The position numbers and the translations under genes were made by a program. 64,000 nt of DNA from Streptomyces sp. NBC_00659 (GTDB lineage: Bacteria > Actinomycetota > Actinomycetes > Streptomycetales > Streptomycetaceae), in contig NZ_CP109031.1 in the NCBI RefSeq assembly GCF_036226925.1, positions 3,038,001 to 3,102,000 of the forward strand. Reading direction: 5' to 3'. Below are positions 44,990 through 55,616 of the stretch, piece after piece. Each line of letters opens with the position of its first letter. Position 1 is the first letter of the stretch. The notes beneath the pieces were generated by a model. That model ran no database searches. It was not told where the DNA came from and worked only from the letters and a program-made list of their open reading frames with translations.

Positions 44990-46000
44990 ATGACGGGCGA
45001 GCGTGAACGCGTGCGGTGGGGGATTCTGGCGACCGGCGGGATCGCCGCGGCGTTCACGGCGGATCTGGTGGACATGCCGGACGCCGAGGTGGTGGCCGTC
45101 GCCTCGCGGTCCGAGGCCCCGGCGAAGGCGTTCGCGGAGCGGTTCGGGATCCCGCGGGCGTACGGGGACTGGGCCTCGCTCGCCGCGGACGAGGACGTCG
45201 ATGTCGTGTACGTCGCCACGCCGCACTCGGCGCACCGGGTGGCCGCGGGGATGTGCCTGGAGGCGGGCCGCCATGTCCTGTGCGAGAAGGCGTTCACGCT
45301 GAACGCGCGGGAGGCCCAGGAGCTGGTCGCGCTCGCCCGGGGGAACGGCCGCTTCCTGATGGAGGCCATGTGGATGTACTGCAATCCGCTGGTCCGGCGG
45401 CTGAAGGCGCTGGTCGACGACGGGGTGATCGGTGATGTGCGCACGGTGCAGGCCGACTTCGGTCTGGCCGGGCCGTTCCCGCCCTCGCACCGGCTGCGGG
45501 ATCCCGCGCAGGGCGGCGGCGCGCTGCTCGATCTCGGCGTCTATCCGGTGTCGTTCGCGCAGCTGCTGCTCGGGGAGCCCTCGGACATCGTCGCGAGAGC
45601 AGTGCTCTCCGACGAGGGCGTCGATCTCCAGACGGGTGCACTGCTCTCCTTCGAGAGCGGCGCTCTGGCTTCGGTGCACTGCTCCATCAACGGTGGTACG
45701 CCCGTCGCCGCCTCCGTCACCGGCTCCGCGGGCCGCATCGACATCCCGGGCGGCTTCTTCTTCCCGGAGCACTTCGTCCTGCACCGCGACGGCCGCGAAC
45801 CGGAGACCTTCCGCGCCGACCCCTCCTCCGGCCCCCGCAACAGCCTCAAGCACGAGGCCGCCGAGGTGATGCGTGCCCTGCGCGCCGGCGAGACCGAGTC
45901 CCCGCTCGTCCCGCTCGACGGCACGCTCGCCGTGATGCGGACGCTCGACACGATCCGCGAGCGCGTCGGCGTCCGCTACCCCGGCGAGGCGCAGGCGTAG
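44990..46000 (+). CDS. Gfo/Idh/MocA family oxidoreductase
   Basis: 336 residues. N-terminal NAD(P)-binding Rossmann fold (RWGILATGGIAAAFTADL), then DVVYVATPHSAHRVAAGMCL and the catalytic-type EK in VLCEKAFTLN; C-terminal substrate domain with GGALLDLGVYPVSFAQLLLG. Oxidises or reduces sugars, inositols or similar diols; trans-dihydrodiol dehydrogenase-like. AAGGGGCGGG lies before the ATG. Monocistronic. Confidence 0.92.
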   Translation: MTGERERVRWGILATGGIAAAFTADLVDMPDAEVVAVASRSEAPAKAFAERFGIPRAYGDWASLAADEDVDVVYVATPHSAHRVAAGMCLEAGRHVLCEKAFTLNAREAQELVALARGNGRFLMEAMWMYCNPLVRRLKALVDDGVIGDVRTVQADFGLAGPFPPSHRLRDPAQGGGALLDLGVYPVSFAQLLLGEPSDIVARAVLSDEGVDLQTGALLSFESGALASVHCSINGGTPVAASVTGSAGRIDIPGGFFFPEHFVLHRDGREPETFRADPSSGPRNSLKHEAAEVMRALRAGETESPLVPLDGTLAVMRTLDTIRERVGVRYPGEAQA

Positions 46001-46292
46001 GGGGCCGGACCCGTCGGGCGCCTCACGTACGGCGGGCCCCGGTGGTTCACCAAGAAACGGTCAACGGCTCAACCCTCACATACGGAAGCCGCATCTCCGG
46101 ACCATATAAGCCGTTGGTGCGCTTATGCTCATCATCTCCCCCATCAGGGCTTCACAGTTGGAGCACACGACTTCGGTACGACCACGGTCCACTCCGAGGG
46201 GGAGGTGGCAGTCGCTCCGCGGCCCGGGCGGGGGCCGGCCTCGCGCGGGACCGCGAGGCATGCACCGGACCGCGGAGCGGCTGCCCCCGTCG

Positions 46293-47474
46293 TCAGTCCT
46301 GACTGCCGCCTTCCGCCTCCGCCGGTTCCCCGGCGGACCGGCGCCTATGGTTGCGCAGCGCGAGCGCGCCGCCCGCGAGGAGCGCCACCGCCGCCCCGGC
46401 CCCGCCGATCAGCCCCCACGGCGCGCCGTCGCCCTGCCCGGCGGCAGCCGGAGCCGGAGCGCCCGCCGCCGCCTTCGCCGCCTTCCGCGTGGGCTTCGCG
46501 CTCGCGCCTCCCGCGCTGAGCGGACCGACCAGCGTGCCGACCGGCTCGGCGCTCGCACCCTTGCCGAAACCCCAGTCGAGGAGCTGCGCCGTCTCCTCGT
46601 AGACGCCGTTGCCGCCGCTCTTGGGGTGCATCACCGTGACGAGCAGGGTCCGTCCGTCACGGGTCGCCGCGCCGGTGAAGGTGTTGCCGGCATGGCTCGT
46701 GTAGCCGTTCTTCACGCCTATCAGGCCCTCGTACGGCTTCATGCCCCACGCTCCCGTCAGCAGGCGGTCGGTGTTCTGGATCTGGAAGGTCTTCTTGCCG
46801 CCGGCCGGGAAGTCCGCGGTCCTGGTCGAGCAGTAGCCGCGGAAATCGGCGTCCGCGAGACCGTGCCGGGCGAAGAGCGTCAGGTCGTACGCGGACGACA
46901 GCTGGCCCTTGTGGTCGAAGCCGTCGGGGCTGACCACATGGGTGTCCAGGGCCTGAAGGTCCTTCGCGAGCGCCTGCATCTCGGCGACCGTGGCCTCGAT
47001 GCCGCCGTTCATGTGGCTGAGCACGTGCACCGCGTCGTTGCCGGAGCGCAGGAACACGCCCTGCCACAACTGATCGACGGTGTACGTGATGCCGGGCTTG
47101 ACGCCGACGAGGCTGGACCCGGCGGGGACGTCGGCGAGGTCGGCGTCGACCACCTTGTACGTCCGCGTGCGCTCGAACTTCTTCAGCACGGCGTCCGCGA
47201 ACAGCATCTTCAGGGTGGAGGCGGGCGCGAGACGCCGGTGCGCGTTGTACGAGGCGAGCACCTCGCCGCTGGTGTGGTCGGCGACCAGCCAGGAGCGGGC
47301 GGTGAGGTGCTTGGGCAGCCCCGACGCGCCGCTCATCTGGATCCCGGCGCGGGCCAGCCTCTCACCGCCGATCGTCGTCGTGGCGTACGCGGTCGTGGCC
47401 GTCGCGGCGGCGAGGGGGACGGCGGCGGCGAGGCCCAGAGCGGCACGGCGGGAGAGCCCGGAAGAATCACGCAT
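46293..47474 (-). CDS. D-alanyl-D-alanine carboxypeptidase (S11, DacC-like)
   Basis: 393 residues. Signal with SRRAALGLAAAVPLAAA, possibly Tat-type. Penicillin-binding motifs: S86-TLK89, S144-GN146 and K254-NG256 in place of the more usual KTG. A C-terminal Ala/Pro spacer, membrane helix and RNHRRRS anchor it with the catalytic domain outside. It trims the terminal D-Ala of peptidoglycan stems. Start at the ATG of MRDSSGLS; a TTG 15 bp upstream is possible. The spacer 46001-46292 shows nothing certain. Confidence 0.92.
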   Translation of the reverse strand: MRDSSGLSRRAALGLAAAVPLAAATATTAYATTTIGGERLARAGIQMSGASGLPKHLTARSWLVADHTSGEVLASYNAHRRLAPASTLKMLFADAVLKKFERTRTYKVVDADLADVPAGSSLVGVKPGITYTVDQLWQGVFLRSGNDAVHVLSHMNGGIEATVAEMQALAKDLQALDTHVVSPDGFDHKGQLSSAYDLTLFARHGLADADFRGYCSTRTADFPAGGKKTFQIQNTDRLLTGAWGMKPYEGLIGVKNGYTSHAGNTFTGAATRDGRTLLVTVMHPKSGGNGVYEETAQLLDWGFGKGASAEPVGTLVGPLSAGGASAKPTRKAAKAAAGAPAPAAAGQGDGAPWGLIGGAGAAVALLAGGALALRNHRRRSAGEPAEAEGGSQD

Positions 47475-47686
47475 CCCGGGACCGTACAAAGTCCGTCCGC
47501 GCAGCCTGACAGCGGGGTGACCAAGAGAAGGGACGCCGATTCCCGAGCGAGCGCAAACCGTGCGCGCGGAAGCGGGGCCGACCCGCCGGAACAGGCCACA
47601 CGCCCACCGGAAATGCGCCGCGGCGGGCCCGCCTGCCCGTACGCGGAGTCACTCAACAGGGGTTTCCTGGCAATGGGCCCTTGAAA

Positions 47687-47824
47687 GGCTGAGAATGGGC
47701 TGTCTGACCCAATATTGATTCCGGGGTCCGGATTCTCAGCCCTCACACATCTCTTACTCAGCCCGGCTCAAAGGTTTCTCCATAGTTTTTGGCCGCGCCC
47801 ACAGGGGCGCCAAGAACCTTTGAG
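47687..47824 (+). promoter_or_regulatory. Structured leader of the MacB-like ABC operon
   Basis: Two long-range inverted repeats: GGCTGAGAAT (47687-47696) with ATTCTCAGCC (47732-47741), and CTCAAAGGTT (47767-47776) with AACCTTTGAG (47815-47824). The second encloses a GCGCCC/GGGCGC stem and its last bases (TTGAGG) are the ribosome-binding site of the permease gene, so folding would hide it. Confidence 0.6.
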
Positions 47825-47831
47825 GAACGGG

Positions 47832-49298
47832 ATGTTTGGCATCTATCTCAAGCGTGAGCTGAGCCGGCGCAAGAAGGCGGCGCTGGTGATCGCCATGGGT
47901 CTGGCGCTCGGTATCGCGCTGGTCATCACCGTCAACTCGGTGTCGGCCGGCATGCAGCAGGCTCAGGACAAGGTCCTGAAGTCGCTGTACGGGCTCGGCA
48001 CGGACATGACGGTCACCAAGGCGCAGGCGGCCCCGTCGAGCAACTCGTCGGGCCGCCCGAAGTTCGACTTCGACGCCAAGTCGGACAGCAGCAAGACACA
48101 GAGCTCGGACCGGGTGATGACCCAGGGAGGACAGTCCCTGAAGTCCTCGCTCGTCACCGAGGTCGCGGCACAGAAGGGCGTGGCGAGCGCGGTGGGCGCG
48201 CTGAGCCTGAACGTCACCAAGGTCGACGGCTCCTTCACCCAGGGCAAGGCGAAGTCCACCACCTCGGGCTCCGGTCAGCAGGGCGGACCCGGCGGCCAGA
48301 GCGGCAGCACCGGCGCGCCGCAGGTGCAGGGCGGCGGCGCCTCCTTCGACGTGAACTCCTACTCCGTCGCGGGCGTCGACGTGACCCAGCAGGACCTCGG
48401 TCCGCTGGCCACCTCGAAGATCACCACGGGCAAGACGTTCACGGCCGCGCAGACCTCCGCGAAGGTCGCGGTGCTCAGCAAGTCGTACGCCAAGGAGAAC
48501 AAGTACAAGGTCGGCTCGACCTTCAAGATCTCCGGTGCCAAGTACAAGGTCATCGGCATCGCGACGCCCGACAGCAGCGAGTCGACCACCGACGTCTACG
48601 TGCCGCTGAAGCAGGCGCAGACGCTCGGTGACGCCAAGAACAAGGTCACCACGATCTACGTCAAGGCGACCGACTCGAAGCAGATCTCCACGGTCAAGAC
48701 GACCATCCAGAAGAACATCTCCGGGACGACCGTCACCACCTCCGCGGACCTCGCGGACACCGTCTCCGGCTCGCTGTCCACCGCCTCGAACCTCGCCACG
48801 AGCGTCGGCAAGTGGCTGTCCATCGCTGTCCTGGTCGCCGCGTTCCTGGTCGCGGCGCTGCTCACCTCCTCCGCCGTCTCCCGCCGGGTGCGCGAGTTCG
48901 GCACCCTGAAGGCGCTCGGCTGGCCCTCCCGCAAGGTCACCCGTCAGGTCGTCGGCGAGTCCATCGTGAACGGCCTGCTCGGCGGCGTCCTCGGTATCGC
49001 CCTCGGGCTCGGCGCGGCCTACACGGTCACCGCGATCAGCCCGAAGCTGACGGCGGAGCTCGGCTCCACCGGCGGCGGTGGCGGCATGGGCGGCGGTCCC
49101 GGCGGTGGCGGTCCCGGCGGACAGGCGGCCTCCGCGGCCAAGAACACCATCGACATCGCGCTCACCGCTCCGGTCTCGCTGACCACCATCGCGCTCGCCG
49201 TGGGCCTGGCCGTCACCGGCGGTCTGATCGCCGGCGCGATGGGCGGCTGGCGCGCCTCCCGGATGCGCCCGGCGGACGCGCTCCGCAGCGTCTCGTAA
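47832..49298 (+). CDS. ABC transporter permease, FtsX/MacB-like
   Basis: 488 residues. Helix 1 at about 16-40, a large external MacB-like periplasmic-type domain with a Gly/Gln/Ser-rich insert (GQQGGPGGQSG), then three helices near the C-terminus with VREFGTLKALGWPSRKVTRQ, the FtsX signature. A second Gly-rich segment (GGGGGMGGGPGGGG) lies between the last helices. Such transporters work by moving substrates or signals outside the membrane, for example antimicrobial peptides or lipoproteins. The ATPase partner follows 92 bp downstream. Confidence 0.92.
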   Translation: MFGIYLKRELSRRKKAALVIAMGLALGIALVITVNSVSAGMQQAQDKVLKSLYGLGTDMTVTKAQAAPSSNSSGRPKFDFDAKSDSSKTQSSDRVMTQGGQSLKSSLVTEVAAQKGVASAVGALSLNVTKVDGSFTQGKAKSTTSGSGQQGGPGGQSGSTGAPQVQGGGASFDVNSYSVAGVDVTQQDLGPLATSKITTGKTFTAAQTSAKVAVLSKSYAKENKYKVGSTFKISGAKYKVIGIATPDSSESTTDVYVPLKQAQTLGDAKNKVTTIYVKATDSKQISTVKTTIQKNISGTTVTTSADLADTVSGSLSTASNLATSVGKWLSIAVLVAAFLVAALLTSSAVSRRVREFGTLKALGWPSRKVTRQVVGESIVNGLLGGVLGIALGLGAAYTVTAISPKLTAELGSTGGGGGMGGGPGGGGPGGQAASAAKNTIDIALTAPVSLTTIALAVGLAVTGGLIAGAMGGWRASRMRPADALRSVS

Positions 49299-49390
49299 CC
49301 CGCCCCCGGGCCACACCCCTTGAGCCGGGGCGCCGCGGCCACTTCCCCCGGGCCGCGGCGCCCCACCCCCTTCATCCTCGGAGAAACCTC

Positions 49391-50185
<795 letters not shown>

Positions 50186-50283
50186 GCCCGACGGCGGCCC
50201 CGGCCTCCGCGCTCACCCCCACGCCTCGCGCTCCCCGCGCCTCCGGGCCGCTCACCGAACCTCGGTGAACGGCCCGTCGGCGT

Positions 50284-50610
50284 TCACGCCTGGCCGGTCT
50301 CGAAGCGGCTGATCCTGCCGCCGTCGTCGACGGTGAAGCTCCACCTGGTCTTCATCTCGCCCCAGGTGTCGTTGCGGTACCGCACGAGGAGGGAACGCCC
50401 CTCGTCGGACTCGTTGTCGACGTCCATATGGCCGCGCGAGGAGAAGATCTCCCGGTCGGTCCAGTCCCCGAGGTCACGGTCGGAGCCGTCGTCCGACATG
50501 GTGGCGCCCGGCGCGAGAAGCGCCTCGAAGGCGTCCTGGTCATGGGCGTTCACCGCGGTGACGAAGGCCCGGACCGCCGGGTCGCTGAGGCGCGTTACCT
50601 GAATGGTCAT
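50284..50610 (-). CDS. SnoaL-like / nuclear transport factor 2 family protein
   Basis: 108 residues in a cone-shaped NTF2 fold pattern: FVTAVNAHDQDAFEALLAPGA, DWTDREIF and MKTRWSFTVDDGGRISRFETGQA. No catalytic residue can be assigned. Convergent with the ABC operon; divergent from the DoxX gene. Confidence 0.85.
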   Translation of the reverse strand: MTIQVTRLSDPAVRAFVTAVNAHDQDAFEALLAPGATMSDDGSDRDLGDWTDREIFSSRGHMDVDNESDEGRSLLVRYRNDTWGEMKTRWSFTVDDGGRISRFETGQA

Positions 50611-50743
50611 GGGAGTCACCCTCACACCGGCTCCCCGCACCCGCCACCCGAACGGCGGCGCAGCGCCCGTCGGCCCCGTTCGATCGGTGCGACGGTGGTC
50701 ACCCGGGAGGAAACCGTTGCCGCCGTCTGGACTGGGAGTCACC

Positions 50744-51289
<546 letters not shown>

Positions 51290-51311
51290 GAGCCGTCCCC
51301 GCGGCCCCGGG

Positions 51312-51803
51312 GATGCTCGCCCCGGGGCTGACCACGCTGCGGACGACGACCAGGCCGGACATACCGGCGCCGACATCGCCGATCCTGCCCGGGACGCCCC
51401 GGGCGGTGGTCCGTCCGGGGCTTCGGCAGAGCGGGCCAGCGACGGTACGGACCCCTGGGAGACGATCGACCGGCTGCATGCCTGGCTGGACGCCGACCGG
51501 GCGCACGGCGGCCGCGAGGGACTGCTGCTGCGCGTCCTGAAGCTGTCGGAGGAGGTCGGCGAGGTCGCCCAGGTGGTGATCGGCGCGACGGGCCAAAATC
51601 CGCGCAAGGGCGTGAGCCACACGTGGGACGACGTCCGGTCGGAGCTGTGCGACGTCGTGATCACGGCGATGGTGGCGCTGCGCACACTCGCGCCGGACGC
51701 GCGTGAGGTCTTCACCGCCCGTCTGGCGTCCGTGGCCGACCGCTCGCTCGACGATCCGTCAACGCCCGTACAGGGAGCGGAATTTCGCCGGACCGACCGG
51801 TAA
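51312..51803 (+). CDS. MazG-like family protein, start unresolved
   Basis: The conserved part begins near 51450 (DPWETIDRLHAWLDADR) and runs LLLRVLKLSEEVGEVAQVVIGATGQNPRKG, then WDDVRSELCDVVITAMVAL, the EExxE and ExxD metal motifs of MazG-type nucleotide pyrophosphohydrolases. The frame is open from 51162 but contains no ATG, GTG or TTG before the conserved core (first GTG at 51573), so the listed start is arbitrary. A frameshift, a sequencing error or an unusual start is needed to explain it. An ATG at 51313 lies in a different frame. Confidence 0.65.
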   Translation, partial: DARPGADHAADDDQAGHTGADIADPARDAPGGGPSGASAERASDGTDPWETIDRLHAWLDADRAHGGREGLLLRVLKLSEEVGEVAQVVIGATGQNPRKGVSHTWDDVRSELCDVVITAMVALRTLAPDAREVFTARLASVADRSLDDPSTPVQGAEFRRTDR

Positions 51804-51907
51804 CGCCCGCGGCGACCTGCGCTGTTCACCGACGCCACCAGCAGGGACGCCGTGAGGTCACGGCCGACCTCTCCTCCCTGCTGGAGAGCACCGGCACGGT
51901 GCGCATC

Positions 51908-52066
51908 ATGAGCGTGCCGGGCCCGCTGGGCCAGCGGCCCCCCATCCGTCTGCGCTGCCGCACCGCCGACCGGCCGGAACGCGAGATCATCTGCCCTCCC
52001 GGCCAGACCGTTCTGCTGTGCGGAATCGAGTTCCGCTACGACTCACCGCCCGCTCAGCGCCTGTGA
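51908..52066 (+). CDS. Small hypothetical ORF (52 aa)
   Basis: MSVPGPLGQRPPIRLRCRTA continuing to IEFRYDSPPAQRL. The frame is open upstream (VTADLSSLLESTGTVRI), so it could be longer. Contains three cysteines. Family not recognised. It is followed about 50 bp later by a strong hairpin. Confidence 0.4.
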   Translation: MSVPGPLGQRPPIRLRCRTADRPEREIICPPGQTVLLCGIEFRYDSPPAQRL

Positions 52067-52114
52067 TCCGAGGAGCGGTTCGCCGGCCCGGGCTTCTTGG
52101 GCGGCGGACATGGG

Positions 52115-52146
52115 AAAGGGCCTCCGACCCAGGTCGGAGGCCCTTT
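52115..52146. terminator. Strong bidirectional terminator at the island border
   Basis: AAAGGGCCTCCGACC and GGTCGGAGGCCCTTT form a perfect 15-bp stem with a 2-nt loop; A-run and T-run flanks make it work in both directions. It separates the ordinary genes from the defence island. Confidence 0.88.
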
Positions 52147-52354
52147 GCCAGGCAAAGCCGCAGTCTGCGGCAGACGAGTCGGGCTGTACGCCGGGGACAG
52201 TGACGGTCACGGATTCTCAGCAGCAAGCCGACGAACCGCTCATGGACCGCGTCGCCAGTCTGCTTGGTGAACGACTCGGCCAGACGCAGATAGACCCCAC
52301 GCAAGGGCCCTGCACCGGATTCGTCGGCACCGGGCCCTGTCCTCCCCGAGGTGA

Positions 52355-52513
52355 TCAGCATGTGGAGAGTCCCGCCAGGAACTCTGCGGCCCTGCGGGTC
52401 GCCCCGCCGGTGTAACTGCAGTGCTCCGCGCACTCCCCCGTGATGAGCATTCGGATCGCCGCCGAGTTCTGTCGGGCAAAGCCGTGCTTGCCTGGCCCGA
52501 ACCCCTCACCCAT
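52355..52513 (-). CDS. Small ORF downstream of the helicase (52 aa)
   Basis: MGEGFGPGKHGFARQNSAAI then RMLITGECAEHCSYTGGATR and RAAEFLAGLSTC. It starts 28 bp after the helicase stop on the same strand, with most codons ending in G or C. A second minus frame (ADESGAGPLRGVYLRLAESF) follows just below in another phase, so both may be pieces of one decayed gene. Not recognised. Confidence 0.35.
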   Translation of the reverse strand: MGEGFGPGKHGFARQNSAAIRMLITGECAEHCSYTGGATRRAAEFLAGLSTC

Positions 52514-52541
52514 CAACTTCAGTCCCAACCCTTCGTAGAGA

Positions 52542-55500
52542 TCAGCGCTTGGGGCGCAGCCAGCGCTCGAGCTTGTCCCGGGAGACGCTGCCCGAGTCCA
52601 CGTACCAGAGCTCGTTGTCCCCATCCCAACGGGCCTTCAGCTGTTGCTTGGCCTCGTCCTTGTGCCGGAAGGGAACGTTCAGATACAGACGGCCCCAGAC
52701 GACGGCTCCCACCTCCACTCCCTCTTCCTTGCCAGGGTTCCTTCCTCCACCGCGGCCCGCCCTCCCCTCGGTCCGCGATTGGCTCTGTGGCTGATAGACG
52801 GGCCTCTCCATGCGGGCCTGGTCCATCACCTTCCGCGCCTGAGCACACGACTCGGGATCTTCCAGCCTCATCATGAGGTCGGTCGGGCCCATGGCCGCCA
52901 GCAGGTTGAGAGAGCCGTGCCAGAGCACGGTGTCGTCCACGATGAAGACCTTCTCGTGCATGCGCTCCCGATAAGCAACCGTGCAGCCCATGGACTTGAG
53001 CTGATCGACGAGGCTCTGGTGCCGTTCTGCCCCGGACGGGTCTCGCTGCTCCAGCGGAGAACGGGTGTGGATCACGATCTCGACGCCCGCTGCGGCCCGC
53101 GCGGCGAAGAGCTTCGCCCACTGACGTACCCGGGTCGGCGACAGCAGGAAGGTGTATATATCGATGCGGGTCGCAGCCCGTTCGATGTCCCAACGCACCG
53201 CCCGGTCCACCTGGTCGGCGGGGAAGAAGGCCGGGCGGGTCAGCTCTTCCTGCGGCAACTTGGCGAGGTCGGCCGCGCTTCTGATCGGGATCAGCTGATC
53301 CACGGAGAGGGTCTGCGCGTGCGCCTCCACGTGGTCGAGCATCACCAGCGCCTCGCTGAGCGCGGGGAGCTTCTGACGCAGGAACTCCACGTCCGCGATC
53401 ACGACCAAGTGGTCCTGAGCGCGGCTCAGGGCGACGTTCAGGAGTCGGCACGTCTGCGAGTCGAGGCCCGTCTCCCCGTAGAACCGTCCGAGGCGATCGC
53501 CGGAACCGGCCACGGTGTCCAGCACGACGACCGGCCGCTGGCTGCCTTGGAAGCGGTGCACGGTGGCGACCAGGCCTTCGTGCTCGGCTCCGAAGCGTTC
53601 GGTGAGGGTCTGCCCGATGGCCTTGACCTGGTCGTTGTAGGGAGTGATCACCGCGAGGCGGTCCGTCGCCCGTTCGCCCGGCGGGACGTTCTGCCATTTC
53701 CGGCCGGGTAGGACACCGTCGTACTGGAGTCCTCGGACGAGTTCGTGCACGACGGCCGTGTGGACGGGATTGCTGAGGTGGCTGGGGCCGGGAACGCGGT
53801 GCCGTGAGGTGTCGATCATCATGATCGGTGCGTCGACGAGGGTGTTGAACGGGATACGGCTCTCGTCGTCCCGGCCTGTGGTCAGCGGGGCGTCGGGATA
53901 GGCCACCGCGTTCACGAGGGCGCAGATCGACGGCCTCATACGGTACTGGGTGTTGAGCGCGACGAGCCGAGGGTGCTCGAGGACGGTCCCGGACGGGCTG
54001 ACCAGCCCGGCGGCACGGAAGGCGTCTGTCGCCGACCAACAGCGGGCATGGGCCTGGTCGTCACGGGTCGCGGCCTTGTCGTCGGCCGCCTTGGTGATAG
54101 CGGGCAGCTGCCTGAAATCCCCGGCCACGACGACGCGTTTGCCGGCGAGACCGGCCACGTACCAGGCGGACGGCAGGTCGACCATGCCCGCTTCGTCGAT
54201 CACCACGACATCGGTGCGCTGGAGCAGGGAACGCGACTGGACGGCCTTGGCCACGGTGGTTCCCAGCACCCGGCAGTTCGCGCGTACAGCACCGGTGATG
54301 CGGCGCAGCTCAGCCTCCGCCGCGTCGATGCTCTGCTGCAGGGCGTCGGCCTGCTTCACCAGGTCCGGGCGGGTCGGAAGTCCGGTGAGTTTAGGGGTGA
54401 GCTGTGTGATGTCCGCTCTCATGCGGGTGATGTCGGCTAGAGCCCTGCTCTGGGCAGACTGCGCCGCGGTCTCGGCGTTCTTCGCTTCGGAGGCCCGCTG
54501 GTTGGCTGCCTGGAATTCCGAGAGGGCGTCATCGAGCTTGGCCTGCTTCCGCTCGGCGCGCCAGCCCGTCGGCTGTCCTATGTCCTGCATGCGGAGGGCG
54601 AGTTGCCCGGCTGCGGTCTGCGCCGCGCCGTACATCTGCCGGGCGCTCTGCGCTGCCCTGCCCGCCTTCTCGTAAGCCGTGCGAGCCTCGGCGAGATCCT
54701 CCTCCAGACCTCGTGTCCGGTCGTAGAGCGCGATGCCTGCGCGTACGTCAGCCAGTGCGGCGTTCCATTCTGTCAACTGGCTCTGCAGCTGCGCGGAAAG
54801 GCGAGCCGCGATGCGCTCCGGCTCCACATACTCGCCGTAGCGGTCCCGCAGCGAATCGACGTCGATGTCCCCGGCTCGCTGGACCAGACCGACCCCGAAG
54901 CCGTTCTCACCGGCCAGCAGGTCGCAGATCCGCTCGAGCGCCTGGTCGACGGCGACCTTTGTCGGAGCGAGGAAGAGGACATTGAGCCCCTGCCGACAAC
55001 TGCCCTCGACGATGTGGGCGATCACATCGGTCTTGCCGGTTCCGGGCGGCCCCCACAAGAACGTGATCTCGCTGGCGAGGGCCTGCTCCACGGCTTGACG
55101 TTGACGCGAATTGAGCTTCAGCGAGGGCCAGTTGGCAACCCAACGGCCCGGCTCGGCCTCGCGTGCGACCTTCGGGCTGCCTCGGCCGATCATCCAGCCG
55201 GCGCTCTCCAGTCGCACCGGGTGGTTCTCCTCGCCGACCGTGGCCAGGCGCTCCACCAGGACCCGCCACGTGGCGGAATCATCAACTCTGACCTGCGCCT
55301 GCACCGGATTCGGCCCGAGATCGGCCTCGGTGACGACTTGGATCTTCTGCTCCGACAGCGGTACGACTTCCGCCGGCGCCCAGCTGCCACGCGACCGGGA
55401 GGCACGTATCAGCAGCGGCTTTCCGTTCAGGGCACCGGGCCAGCGCTTGCACTGGAACTCGTATTCCTGCCTCTCGCCCGCCCGGGACGTCTTGCGCCCC

Positions 55501-55616
55501 TCCCGCAAGGATGCCTTCGGGCCCTTGCCTCCATCGCTGCGCAGTTCCGCCGCGACTTCCAGCCGGGCGGCTCGCATCAGTTCACCGACCGGATGGCCCG
55601 GCTCGGCCCCCGTCAT
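52542..55616 (-). CDS. SF1 helicase fused to a phospholipase-D nuclease and DUF5710
   Basis: 1024 residues. Walker A GPPGTGKT (189-196), a long coiled-coil-rich insert (about 260-440), Walker B VVVIDEAGMVD (about 470-480), GDFRQLPA, then helicase domain 2 with TQYRMRPSI, TVHRFQGSQ and LNVALSRAQDHLVV (Upf1/Dna2-like SF1B). A PLD domain at about 820-910 has one HKD motif, H887-EKVFIVD894. The end (LYLNVPFRHKDEAKQQLKARW) is DUF5710. Probably unwinds and cuts foreign nucleic acid. ATG after GGGGATCACGT, a sequence repeated at the pglW start. It follows pglX by 193 bp on the same strand. Confidence 0.88.
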   Translation of the reverse strand: MTGAEPGHPVGELMRAARLEVAAELRSDGGKGPKASLREGRKTSRAGERQEYEFQCKRWPGALNGKPLLIRASRSRGSWAPAEVVPLSEQKIQVVTEADLGPNPVQAQVRVDDSATWRVLVERLATVGEENHPVRLESAGWMIGRGSPKVAREAEPGRWVANWPSLKLNSRQRQAVEQALASEITFLWGPPGTGKTDVIAHIVEGSCRQGLNVLFLAPTKVAVDQALERICDLLAGENGFGVGLVQRAGDIDVDSLRDRYGEYVEPERIAARLSAQLQSQLTEWNAALADVRAGIALYDRTRGLEEDLAEARTAYEKAGRAAQSARQMYGAAQTAAGQLALRMQDIGQPTGWRAERKQAKLDDALSEFQAANQRASEAKNAETAAQSAQSRALADITRMRADITQLTPKLTGLPTRPDLVKQADALQQSIDAAEAELRRITGAVRANCRVLGTTVAKAVQSRSLLQRTDVVVIDEAGMVDLPSAWYVAGLAGKRVVVAGDFRQLPAITKAADDKAATRDDQAHARCWSATDAFRAAGLVSPSGTVLEHPRLVALNTQYRMRPSICALVNAVAYPDAPLTTGRDDESRIPFNTLVDAPIMMIDTSRHRVPGPSHLSNPVHTAVVHELVRGLQYDGVLPGRKWQNVPPGERATDRLAVITPYNDQVKAIGQTLTERFGAEHEGLVATVHRFQGSQRPVVVLDTVAGSGDRLGRFYGETGLDSQTCRLLNVALSRAQDHLVVIADVEFLRQKLPALSEALVMLDHVEAHAQTLSVDQLIPIRSAADLAKLPQEELTRPAFFPADQVDRAVRWDIERAATRIDIYTFLLSPTRVRQWAKLFAARAAAGVEIVIHTRSPLEQRDPSGAERHQSLVDQLKSMGCTVAYRERMHEKVFIVDDTVLWHGSLNLLAAMGPTDLMMRLEDPESCAQARKVMDQARMERPVYQPQSQSRTEGRAGRGGGRNPGKEEGVEVGAVVWGRLYLNVPFRHKDEAKQQLKARWDGDNELWYVDSGSVSRDKLERWLRPKR

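Noticed and set aside
46076..46261. Small minus-strand frame with VVCSNCEALMGEMM
   Set aside because: No ribosome site, no recognisable family, and its upstream part overlaps GC-rich repeats; left unannotated.
47467..47652. Minus-strand frame between the carboxypeptidase and the ABC operon
   Set aside because: Short, Arg/Pro-rich and without ribosome site; the spacer mainly holds promoters and the structured leader.
52198..52415. Plus-strand GTG frame VTVTDSQQQADEPL
   Set aside because: It conflicts with minus-strand frames of similar quality and has no clear similarity; the region is best treated as degenerate.
52067..52541. tRNA gene or attachment site at the island border
   Set aside because: No cloverleaf-compatible sequence was found; the strong 15-bp palindrome with 2-nt loop is a terminator. 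No direct repeat pair framing the island can be seen because the right end is outside.
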